A stretch of 64,000 nt of DNA from Nephrocerus scutellatus. Lineage: Eukaryota > Arthropoda > Insecta > Diptera > Pipunculidae. The translations under genes were made by a program, and so were the position numbers. The stretch is taken from NCBI GenBank assembly GCA_947095585.1, contig OX352763.1, positions 30,739,462-30,803,461 on the forward strand. Direction: 5' to 3'. Positions 32,455-41,776 of the stretch are shown here, piece after piece (the stretch's first letter is position 1; every line of letters begins with the position of its first letter). The notes under the pieces were generated by a model. It saw nothing but the letters and a program-made list of their open reading frames with translations. It was not told the origin of the DNA and did no database searches.

Positions 32455-33230
32455 GTTCCAAATTTGCAACAAGACATGGTAAAAGTTTGGCGGTCAGCCA
32501 TTACCAGAATAGAGGGATTAACACGTAGGATTCACCAGAATTACACGTGGCCGTAACTATCCCTGACAAGTAGAAGTGCGATCCAACCTCCACGTGGTGG
32601 CTAGTCCATTCAAAGAACGTTAGGCGCGAGGGCTATAGCTTCGGCCGTAAAAAACACGATATTACGGAACCTCAATTCAGCCTCGGAAATCTATGCCGAT
32701 GACAGTGGCAATGAAAATGGCTTAACGATTTTCATTGGACGTACGCTCACTGTATAGAGCTCGAGTTGCACCCTGTCCAAATATAATGCTGAATTAACAT
32801 CAAATCAGCAGCTGTGTTGGGAGGTCTTTTAAAAATCAGAACTTGACTTATATTACAGCTTTCATGCATGACTTCATATACTCGGGGTAGGCTTTTTAAT
32901 AAGCTTAAGAATGGAACCCACCATTATCGGCATTAAAGCTGCAAATGAATGGTTAGGCATTCTTCGCGTACGTGGCAGATTTAAGAAGAAAAGCATCATC
33001 AACGTGCACGCACCTACCGAGGATTTCCCAGACATGAAAAAGAAGAATTCCTCGAATCATTCGAAGGGAAATTCCATGCTTGCCCTTAGTATGATATAAT
33101 GAAAGAGTCCGCGGTATGACGCAATGTACACCACATTTGAAAATACTGCAAAGGCAGATATGGTTATCTGATCGCCGATTTCAAAGGCATCTTAGGGCGA
33201 TGGGAAGAGCTCTTTTATGAGTTTTATTAT
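32455..33230 (+). mobile_element. Element 'A' 5' fragment
   Basis: It matches 6600-7090 ('AGAATAGAGGGATTAACACG', 'CCTCCACGTGGTGGC', 'SIINVHAPTEDF' codons at 32995), then jumps to 'GTCCGCGGTATGACGCAATG', which matches 7910. A last piece is at 33655-33785 (CTCCACAAATGACCATAGAC). Broken frames. Confidence 0.6.
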
Positions 33231-33529
33231 TATTTTTTTATAATTAGCGCATGCCACAAGGGACTTGCTCTTTTATAATACCTAAGCAGATTGTGGGCTT
33301 AGAAATATTTTGATAGAAGAAGGAAAGAAAGTTTTGTGTTGGGTGGAGATGAGTTAACACCAGAGTGCTCAGAAACTAGAATATTGTGCTCTAAGCCCAC
33401 ATTGATGGCTCTATTTCTAGATTACTTCTTACATCAACTATACCGTACCTTTGAAAACAGCAGTATACGGCAAACTGTATATTACATATACAGCAACGTA
33501 TCATATGTGAAGTCGTAATCTAGAATTCT

Positions 33530-33645
33530 AGATTATAAGTGCGGTGGGAAAAATTCGTACGTTTTTTTGGACGCGCTGGGAATCTAACCCGGGGCCGTCG
33601 AATTGTTGCCATCAGTGGATCTAACCACTTCACCAATGACACTCA
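33530..33645 (-). mobile_element. tRNA-derived SINE, copy 2
   Basis: On the minus strand: A-box-like TGGTGAAGTGG (33635-33625), B-box-like GGTTAGATTCC (33589-33579, two changes from consensus), then GCGCGTCCAAAAAAACGTAC and TTTTCCCACCGCACTT, which mirrors copy 1. Its 3' side abuts a 20-base palindrome at 33516-33535. Confidence 0.6.
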
Positions 33646-34262
33646 CATGTGTTGCTAAATGGCCAGCTAACAGAGGTGTTGAAGGCTCCACAAATGACCA
33701 TAGACCACACTATGCTGCCGCCACCAAGAATAGACGAAGGTAACTAAGGGATAAACCGTCTTAAAAATAATAAAGACTCGGGATCAGGCGATTTGTCGCC
33801 AAATCTTGTGATTCGTTTTTAACACATTTCCTAAAATGCGATTTTGTCCAAACTTTGCACATTACAACACTTTCTATAAAAATTTAGAAGTGATCGAGCT
33901 CCCATATAAGTTTCTTCAAAATTAACCCGATTTGATTCAAAGTTTGCACCCGATTAGAGAATCTACAAGAAAAATTTAAATTTTTATGGGTTGTGTTTTT
34001 TTCTAACTCATATCTTTTCACGAATAAACGCTTACAATAAGAAATTTGTTCGTTTTTGGTGGCGCGTGATTAAAATAGGCGCAGTAAAAGCACCCGTGTA
34101 CGGGACTTACACCATTTTCTAGTTATTATTACTTGACACTGGATATACAACAACAAAAAAGTGCTTACTCTATGTTACCTGTGTAAATAATCAGCCCGTG
34201 GAGCTTATCATTATCTAACAACTTAACTATAACTTTGCTATGTTCAGTTGACAGCCACCGTA

Positions 34263-34294
34263 TATAAAAGCCGAGCAAGAAGTCGATTTCAGTA
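34263..34294 (+). promoter_or_regulatory. Core promoter of family-1 copy P3
   Basis: TATAAAAG at 34263-34270 and TTTCAGTAGAG with initiator A at 34291: 28 bases. The 5' leader is only about 27 bases because the segment between initiator and start codon is shortened relative to other copies. Confidence 0.75.
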
Positions 34295-34317
34295 GAGTCA
34301 CTCATTATCAACGCACC

Positions 34318-34617
34318 ATGAAGACCACCTACCGCTCAATTGCAATTTGTTTCCTTTTGTTTTGCATTGCAGCTGTGCAGTGCAGGCCGCCGTCAGATCA
34401 GGAAAAAAAGTTGGATACTGGCTTCCAAGCTGTCGATGAAAGCGTTGTCAATGAAAACATTGAACTTGACATCATTCAAGGCTTATTGAAAATAAACAAC
34501 GCATATAATCGAGCCATGCATAAAGAAGAAGTTATCACGAGCGCGGCCAAGGAGATTGCCGAAGTTTTAGAAGAGGTGGGCACCGGACTATTGGATCATT
34601 CCAACGAAAATTTGTAA
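34318..34617 (+). CDS. Small secreted peptide family 1, copy P3, C-terminally deleted (99 aa)
   Basis: Single exon with the family signal peptide (MKTTYRSIAICFLLFCIAAV, QC, RPPSDQEKK). The spacer AVDESVVNENIELDIIQGLL and helix KINNAYNRAMHKEEVITSAA align with copy P1 on both sides of the P1 stop codon. The core then ends abruptly at EVGTGLLDHSNENL. Relative to P1, roughly 140 bases covering the last third of the peptide and the start of the 3' UTR are gone; the 3' UTR picks up at TTTGTAACTTATGTCTTAC, so the last residues are read from the junction. The gene is open and its promoter is intact, so it may be expressed as a shorter variant. It lacks the EGF-x-NPR type tail. Confidence 0.7.
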   Translation: MKTTYRSIAICFLLFCIAAVQCRPPSDQEKKLDTGFQAVDESVVNENIELDIIQGLLKINNAYNRAMHKEEVITSAAKEIAEVLEEVGTGLLDHSNENL

Positions 34618-34783
34618 CTTATGTCTTACTGAAGAATTAAAAGAAAAAAAAAAAAGAATTAAATAAGTAAATACCCAAACATACTGATCGTCTATCGTCG
34701 TCGTTATAATTGTTATAAGACCTTCTCCTTCAGAAATAAAATCTCTCTACATATTCCAATTTTCAGGTGATGGCATTTATAAT

Positions 34784-35062
34784 TTATTTTTTGGAGTTGT
34801 TTCCAACTTTCAATTTGATTTTTGTGGTCTTGGGGCAAGGAATTTCTGGTAAGGCGAGTGGAGAGCCATAAATGCTCTGGGTGGTATACCGTACTTCAAC
34901 ATTGGATTTTTTTTTTTTAACTTTTCTTGGATTTTTTTTAACAAACTTTTGTTTCCGTCCTGGCCCTTGTTGATCAAAACAGCTACATTCATTTTCTGAG
35001 ATCTTGTACGCCCGTATAAGAGAAATGAACAAGTCTACTTTCATTATTACAGCTAACTCCAT
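34784..35062 (-). other. Minus-strand coding-like frame in the conserved downstream segment (copy 3)
   Basis: A 92-codon frame contains a Lys-rich stretch (KKNPRKVKKKKSN), then VEVRYTTQSIYGSPLALPEI and CPKTTKIKLKVGNN before a stop. The VRYTTQSIYGSP part survives in frame after copy P2 and is recognisable after P1, which hints at former coding use. It could be the last exon of a neighbour that was copied with the peptide unit, or simply non-coding sequence. No domain is recognised. Confidence 0.35.
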
Positions 35063-35199
35063 CTAAATAAGTAACTGGTCTCTTCGAAATGGATAGTAGA
35101 ATTGTAAGAGCCGTGTAAAAGGGCCAGCAAAGCGGCAATAATAGAGGGAATAGGTTAAGGCTACAAACTAAGAAATGGTCTGAGAGCGGAGGTTCTATG

Positions 35200-35990
35200 A
35201 ACTGTGTTAGACCCTTTATAAAGCAGTCTTGAATAATACTTTAAGAATTCGAATAAGGTGTATTGTTGAAGTTATGAGATATATTGCAGAATCCTTAAAT
35301 AAATTGGCCACTTCAGAAGGGTTATTAACTAAAGAACTATCTTTTTTGATAGAAATATGAACTTTCGGCTTGTTTTTGTTTAAGATTTCATTTACAACAT
35401 CCCATTCCTTTTTTGAGTTACCTATATTATCAGAAAGTTTATTTCTAAAGTAGTTGTCACTACAACGCGGAATTTCCATTTTAAGTATATTACAAATTTT
35501 GTCATAACAATGTTTGTGTTACAACCAAGGATGGCTCTTTATTTTACACCACGAAGTTTGTTCTTTAAATTAATTTTTTTGAGTAAAGATAAATTCATCC
35601 ACTGTTTTAGTTGTTCGCAGCTAGAAATGTGAAATTCAAGCCTTTGAAGAAATATATCAAAAGCGATCGATGCGCGATCACTTGTTTTGTACACTTCATC
35701 CCTAAACTCAAAGGTTAAAGGAGAAATAAGTGCAGAAAAGTGTAAAAGGTATTTTATATTGCCCGGCATCTTTTTTACTCACAGTCTTGTGCCGTTGCAA
35801 AGTTTTGGCGAGTCGAGAATCCGTAAAAAAATCTGTAAGACGATGTGGTAGCAATGCAGATGAATTAAGTGAGTTAAATCAGTTAGATGATTAACTTCCT
35901 CATCAGTATCTACAACAGTATCGATACACTTATATTCAGGCATAGTCACTGATTCGCATGTCAATTTGATTGTTTATTTCGTGAGTGTCT
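35200..35990 (-). mobile_element. Non-LTR endonuclease-to-reverse transcriptase linker fragment
   Basis: The frame at 35479-35216 reads YFRNKLSDNIGNSKKEWDVV and NEILNKNKPK, then NNPSEVANLFKD, the typical linker before the reverse transcriptase. Upstream pieces (35769-35539, 35964-35779) are in different frames. No catalytic region is present. Confidence 0.5.
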
Positions 35991-36189
35991 CCATTTTTAG
36001 TAGCAAGAATGGCCCCTTCTCGCAACCGGTTCAAAATGTGATAGTTTTGAGAAACAGCCGGATAAATAGAATTTATTAGTTCTGCGCCAGATTTCAAAAA
36101 TCGATGTCAATTGAATATAACCATAAAACACGGCTACTAATCTACCTTTTCCAATTTGAAAGTAGGGGCGACAATGTCCTCACCCCCGA

Positions 36190-36760
36190 ATTCGTCGCCA
36201 AATGGTCGCCGAATACCATTCTAAGCACCACTATTCCTCTCAGCGAACCCGAAAACTATGGACACTAATATCGGTAGCCCTCACCCCTACTGGGAAACAA
36301 CTCGCCCATAGGAGTGTCCTACCAACACTATTAATCTCAGTTGCACCGAGAACTATTGATTAGACACTAATATCGGTCATCCCCATCAGGTGTCGACACC
36401 ACCCACCTACAGCTGTCTTACCATCACCATTTAACTCAGCGACCCCGAAGAACCATAGACTAATATCGGCCCCCCTCCCCCCTCAGTTATCTATCCCATC
36501 CCCTAAGAGATGTCTTACCATCACGATTCAACTCAGCGATCCCGAAAACCATACAATCGACACTAATATCGGTAAACCCACCCCCCTCTCCGTTATCGAC
36601 CCCATCACCCTAGAGCTGTCTTACCATTCAACTCAACGAACCCGAAAACCATAGAATCGACACTAAGATCGGTCACCCCCATCCCTCTACGTTATCGACC
36701 CCATCCCCCTAGAGATGTCTTACCATCGCCATTCAACTCAGCGACCCCGAAAACCATTAA
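36190..36760. repeat. C-rich satellite, unit about 100 bp, about 5 copies
   Basis: The landmark ACTAATATCGG (ACTAAGATCGG in the last copy) begins at 36264, 36366, 36459, 36562 and 36662, spacings of 102, 93, 103 and 100. Each unit also has ATCGACCCCATC, GTCTTACCATC and CAACTCAGCGAnCCCGAAAACCAT. Units differ by small indels. Confidence 0.85.
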
Positions 36761-37010
36761 CCATAAACCTTAAATTGTAGGTCCCTTCCATTTGTGTCCA
36801 TAAAATATAAATACAAATGGTCGCGAGAGGCTAGACATTGGACCGCAATGTCGCGCCGAATATTATTAATATTATTATGGTACAATAGATCTTTTAGGTC
36901 GCAGTGTCTGTCATACGGGCTAGGGTAATTAAAAAACAAAAAATAGACTGAAAAAATAGCCCTGGTTTTGGTGGTTCATTGCTAGGTCTAGAGGTCTCTG
37001 CTTCTTCTTA
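36761..37010. other. Unassigned AT-rich sequence
   Basis: No gene or repeat was recognised, apart from a short 'AATATTATTAATATTATTA' run near 36860. Confidence 0.3.
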
Positions 37011-37011
37011 C

Positions 37012-37549
37012 TTATGTTTTGCACTTTCTTAAGGCTGAAAGAGTAAGTTGGAGATAATCATTTTCTCTGTCTTTACGTGAGAGAATCTTCCAATCTGCGT
37101 TTCGTAGCTCTTTGTTTTGGACCATTAGGCGCCTGTTTATTTTTTCGTTGGTTTCATTTCTAATGTGCGGAAGATAAACGTACAGGACTTGGTGGCGAGC
37201 GATTTCATCCATCCCAACGATTTTTAATTTGGCATTTGCCCATGGTTTCAGACTTGGAACTGTCTAAGTGAGCCATGCTGCCGTGTCTTCATCTGCGCAG
37301 TTTACGGATAGGCACCTATTTTTTGTTCTGCAGCCCAGGAAGTTGGGGCTTATACCATCAACGGGGACCTCGTTCACTATGTGGTCCTGGATCGTTGACA
37401 TCTATGCCGTCTCCAGTTTGACAGCACGGAAAATACTGGTCGGTAATTGCCAAAATGATGGCTTTTGTGATATAAATGTATCTTGGCACTGTCTTCGATC
37501 CACTTGGTATCACTTCTACGCCTGGATCTAAAATTGATAAAAAAGACAA
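37012..37549 (-). pseudogene. Gag-like (DUF4780-type) ORF1 remnant
   Basis: Two frames read in order on the minus strand: IDPGVEVIPSGSKTVPRYIY and, after a frameshift, VLYVYLPHIRNETNEKINRR...QNKELRNADWKILSRK...LQLTLS. The pattern of a hydrophobic 'VxVxLP' strand, an ExxxxRRLxxQNxxLxxxDW helix and a closing LxLS strand resembles DUF4780-type domains found in retroelement ORF1 proteins. The resemblance is by eye only. The frameshift and truncation mean it is not functional. Confidence 0.35.
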
Positions 37550-38085
37550 ATATCAGTTAAAATTTATGAATTTCGTGAAATTTGTAAGCGACGTCTTCAA
37601 AAAAAAGTCGCGATAGTCGCATGTCACGAACAAATCAACCCCGACGTGATTCGTGAACTACAACTTTCGTGATCATACAATAATTTAATTGTTTAATTCT
37701 TTGTTAGTTAAAAATTAATTATATCATCCAGCAGGCAATTTCATTTACAACAAATCACGATAGTTGTACGGCACGACTTTTTTTTATCATTTTTAGTCAT
37801 TGCCATGGGAGAACTCCCTGAATGGCTTGCGCAACGGCAATAAGGTGGGCTTTACGCTTTGTTAAAAATAAAAATAAAATAATAATCTAATTATAATAAT
37901 AATTTGAAAAAGCAATAGGGAAAAACGAACACGAAACTTTAACGACGCGAGTCCAAATGCTTTAATCAATGAATCAGGTCAGGTGAGGGAAAGCTACAAA
38001 AAACCTTTACCAAGAATATATTGAAAATTTTACAAATATTATAAATAATACAATTAATACATTCATAACAAATAATAAATTCAAA
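37550..38085. other. AT-rich sequence with a possible inverted-repeat element and a copied 3' tail
   Basis: 37598-37790 is bounded by AAAAAAAAGTCG on one side and CGACTTTTTTTT on the other and might be a small MITE. 37970-38085 repeats the 3' tail seen at 24765-24870 (GGTCAGG...AAAGCTACAAAAAA). Confidence 0.35.
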
Positions 38086-38087
38086 GA

Positions 38088-38890
38088 AGCCCCATCCATA
38101 AGAAAGGGAATAAATCGGACCCAGCCAACTATAGGGGTGTCTCGTTTCTTAATGCCTCGTACAAAACCTACACAGCTGTTCTCCAAAAACGGCTCAACAC
38201 ATGGATTAGGGAAAATAATTTGTTGAATTCGTCTTGAGAAGTATTGCGGAGTCCTTTCTCGCGAGACAGAATATGTATTTTTTTATAGACTTCAAAGCAG
38301 TTTTTGACACAATGCAACTATATGGTATGGGGATGCCACTCAAATTTGGCAGGGCCCTACAAAACCTGTATGAAGACACAAAATCAGCAGTGTGGGATGC
38401 GGAAGGATCTTCAGAGTGGTTTCAAATGGAGGCTGGATTAAGGCAAGGATGTTCTTTAAGCCCGGAATTGTTTGCACTCTTCATTGAAAAATTAATCGAT
38501 TTTCTACCTAGAGGTATTGAGTTCGCAGGTACATTGATAAAGGCCCTGATGTTCGCAGACGACATGGTTATGTTTGCATGCACTTCCGAGACTCTGCAGT
38601 GGATAATTAATCGGTTATATGAATACTGCCAACTATGGAGCTTATTGGTTAACTTGGAGAAATCTAAGGTAATGATATTTAAGAGAGGAGGTGGCAGGAG
38701 CTGTGCTAACGAAAAATGACTGTACAATGGAGAGTGAATTGAAATAGTGACCGACTACAAATACCTAGGAGCTTTACAAAAAACTTGAATATAAAAAAAT
38801 TGCAAATGCAAAAATAGCAATAAATGCTACCTGGAGAAATTGCGTTGGTGGAGGTGGAGTTTTATATAATCTTAATACTTTAGACGGGTT
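38088..38890 (+). pseudogene. Non-LTR reverse transcriptase remnant (third RT type)
   Basis: From 38090 the reading gives PIRKGNKSDPANYRGVSFLNA, then (38234-38719) LRSIAESFLARQNMYFFIDF, KAVFDT, AEGSSEWFQMEAGLRQGCSL, SPELFALFIEKLIDF, MFADDMVMFACTSETLQWII and VNLEKSKVMIFKRGGGRS. Catalytic Asp residues are present in FIDFKAVFD and FADD, but flanking parts are frameshifted, an internal deletion joins FDT to LYGMG, and the element has no ends here. It differs from elements A, K and the full-length RTE. I would place it near RTE-like elements only tentatively. Confidence 0.6.
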
Positions 38891-38959
38891 AAAGTATAAG
38901 TAACAATGTACTTTATATGTACTTTTTATGTCATTTGCTTAAGCGATTACACTGCAGCC

Positions 38960-39870
38960 CTCACCTCTTACCAGCAGTTCATCCACCGCTAAGTTCCATA
39001 GAAGTGGGGACAGGACTCAACCTTGTCGGGTTCCTCTGCAGACAGATCTTCTGGCAGACGACACGCCCAGCAGAAGCAGACCAGAAGATTAATCAATTTG
39101 CCAAGCGAGTCGCCCACCCTCAAAGTCGACAGCCCATCCGTAATTGCAGATCTGTTTACGTTGTTAAAAGCGCCTTCGATGTCTACGAATACCACCATTG
39201 TGTACTCATTGTGGTGAAAGAAATGTTCAATAGAACGGTCCAGTGTGTGCAGAGCTGTTTCTACAGACTTGCCTTTACAATTCGCGTGCTGATCTGTAGG
39301 CAGGAGTGATTTGTCAATGTTTGTGCGTATGTAGATATCGATCAGTCTTTCAAAGTCATCATCATCATTCTTTAACAGGAATGATGAAAAACTGATTGGT
39401 CTGAGATCCTTTGGACTAACATGCGAGCATTTGCCGGCTTTGTGTATGAAAACCACGTTTACTTCTCTCCATAAAACTGGAATATGGACCAGATCGAGAC
39501 AACTATTTAGAATTGTTTCTAGCAATGGAAGGATAATATCTGAAGTCCTTTACAGCTCGGCTGGAATTATGCCATCAGGTCCTGCATATGTTTGTATGGT
39601 TTGAAGCTTTGTTGCGCCGCAAGCAGTTTGTTTCTATTTATCAGATCGTTGGAGACAGTTGTACGAGTATCTGCCATTTCAAGGCCGACATTACTTATCG
39701 CATGGAAGCTTCGCGTGAAGTGGGTATCTAAAAGCAGAATAAGCGATTCTTCGCTTGAAGTAGTCCACGAGCCATACACCTTTTTCAGGCATCTCGGCAT
39801 TATTAGATTGATTGCTAGGATTTTTTTTAGCCTAGACGCCTCAGAAGAATCCTGTACAAAACCCACTCTG
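38960..39870 (-). pseudogene. LOA-like reverse transcriptase remnant
   Basis: Minus-strand frames 39866-39567 and 39525-38989 cover the linker and first half of the reverse transcriptase: VNVVFIHKAGKCSHVSPKDL, RPISFSSFLLK, QHANCKGKSVETALHTLD and VVFVDIEGAFNNVNRSAI. A (GAT)n microsatellite has added NDDDD in the LLKTLERL region. The final part is shifted so that the PQGGVLSP motif is read out of frame ('LSAEEPDKVESCPHF'). The sister copy at 57700-58800 shows the same shift. Inactive. Confidence 0.65.
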
Positions 39871-39874
39871 ACTT

Positions 39875-40205
39875 CTTAGCCGCCTTTGAGATGAAAGCCA
39901 CAAGTGGGGAAAGACGATTCGAGAAACTCTGTAATTATGACATCAACGAGCGTAAGCACAATGTCGTCATCGTGAAGATAATAAGGATCGGAGGGCTTCG
40001 ATGGGCAAGACACTTATGGCTCACACGAGCGAAGAGGTTACTCCGCCCGTAAGTACTTAGCGGTTCGGTTGCAGTTATGGAATAAGACAGCCAAGCTTAA
40101 GCTGGAAGAATGGCAAAGACCATGATGTCCAGATTTTATGAATGCTATTATGGATGAGATCAGCTTGAAATTGAAATAGAGTCTGTTGATGCGATCGAGC
40201 GCAAA
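39875..40205 (+). mobile_element. Element 'A' C-terminal fragment
   Basis: It matches 21480-21870 closely (GAAGATAATAAGGATCGGAG, GCGAAGAGGTTACTCCGCCC). No open frame. Confidence 0.6.
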
Positions 40206-40244
40206 GGCTAGAGCCATTTTTGAGAAATTAACAGGCAGATTTTC

Positions 40245-41115
40245 TCCCAAACCGTTCTTGTACTGATCAAATTAACACCCTGCGTATAATCATTGAACAG
40301 TCAGTTGAGTGTCGCTCTCCTCTGTATTTGGTTTTTGTAGATTTTAAACGCACTCTTGATAGCGTGGGCCGAAACATGATGTGGCTGATTCTGTCTAGCT
40401 ATGGTATTCCGGAAAACTCATCAACACTATAAACGCACTAGAATTACACGCTAATAAAGTGGGTTTACAAATTAACGTTTCAAAAACAAAACTACTTCGC
40501 GTTAAAGCTACTGATCTCTCGATTGACGGACACCAAATAGAAGAAGTCGATAAGTTTTGTTACTTGGGCAGCTGGATGTCAAAAAATGGTATGGTGCTGA
40601 CTCGGGTGTATGCTCTCGTGTAAATAAGCCGCGACACACCTATTGTATGCTAAATAATATCTGGAACCCCCGCAAATCTCCCGATCTTCAGATCTAACGT
40701 TCTGTCAGTACTTTTGTATGGCTGCGAAACGTGGAAAGTCACAGAGTCAAATTGCGAAGCACCTCTAAGTCTTCGTCAACAAGTGCTTAAGGCGGATACT
40801 GAGAATAAGTTGGCCGGACATTATTATGTAACGAAGCAGGAAGCAATCGCGATCACCATATCAGACGACGAAAATGGAGCTGGATTGGCCACACTTTTAG
40901 AAAGCCAGCGGATGATATTACAAAAATAGCGCTCGACTGAAATCCACAAGGAAGCCGCCGAGCTGATCGTCCTGACAAGACATGGAAAAGGACAATCGAA
41001 GAGGAAGCAAGATCCCAGGCGACGGAGTGGCGTCTCTTGAAACCTCAGGCGATAAATCGAGTTCGTTGTCGGGCGTTAAAATTCGTCGCTCCATGTTAAG
41101 ACTGGTAGGCATTCA
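40245..41115 (+). pseudogene. RTE-like reverse transcriptase remnant (divergent subfamily)
   Basis: Motifs in broken frames: TDQINTLRIIIEQSVECRSP and LYLVFVDFKRTLDSVG (40260-40380), then INVSKTKLLRV, IDGHQIEEVDKFCYLGSWMS (40480-40580), LLYGCETWKVTESN (40705-40750), and a C-terminus reading DRPDKTWKRTIEEEA (40970-41010). The region with the YADD box is deleted. It has the same architecture as the 41777-45064 RTE but differs clearly in sequence. Confidence 0.6.
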
Positions 41116-41510
41116 CAAGAGCCTCCATTAAAATATGCCGAGCAAATAATGCTTAGCAGCTTACAAGGGAATGGTGGAATGGGGAGATATGCGAGTATTT
41201 CACAAGACAGATCTGGGAGCTAGGGACTCCAAGTGAGAATATAGGCAGAAGTGCCAGATATTTCACTAGAGAGCGGATACAAAATTTAAATACATTACGT
41301 TAAGCAATAAAAGAAGGACAAAAGATAAAACTCATCTAACATATAATATGTGTATGTGTGTGTGTATTTGTGTGTTGGTAGCCTAGAGCGCTTTCGTCCC
41401 CCACAACGGGATCTCATCAGTAGGCTTGTGTGTATGTGTATGGTGTGGTGCGTACTAAGGTGTAAAATAATATAAGGTATAATATTGACGTTAAACTGAC
41501 TATCAGCTGG
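41116..41510. other. Unassigned stretch with TG/TGTA-rich part
   Basis: A GT-rich microsatellite-like run at 41343-41376 and again near 41428. No gene seen. Confidence 0.35.
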
Positions 41511-41776
41511 CGGTGCATATGCAGATATTATATGAAGGTAACTATTATTTCGCGATCGCGAGCAATACGCGAATCCCGTTGGCGATAAGCGGTTTCAAAC
41601 CCTTTAAATCGGCTGGCCCAGATGGGATAATCCCTGCGGAAATTCAGAATAACTCGGAGTGGATACTCCCATGGTTAGAGGCAATTTTCACTGGGTGTAT
41701 AAAGCTGACGTACATTCCTAGAGTTTAGAAGGAAGTCAAGGTAGTTTTTATACCGAAAGCGGGTAAAAGCTCACAT
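41511..41776 (+). pseudogene. LOA-like element, left part, split by an RTE insertion
   Basis: The frame FKPFKSAGPDGIIPAEIQNN (41600) leads to EVKVVFIPKAGKSSH, where it meets the RTE insertion. The right part resumes at 45065 with PKDLRPLTLSSFLVKTLERL. A stop sits just before KEVKVV, so this copy was already decaying or decayed afterwards. Confidence 0.7.
41765..41776. repeat. Left copy of the 12-bp target-site duplication
   Basis: AAAAGCTCACAT is found here and at 45065-45076, immediately outside the two ends of the RTE element. Confidence 0.9.
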
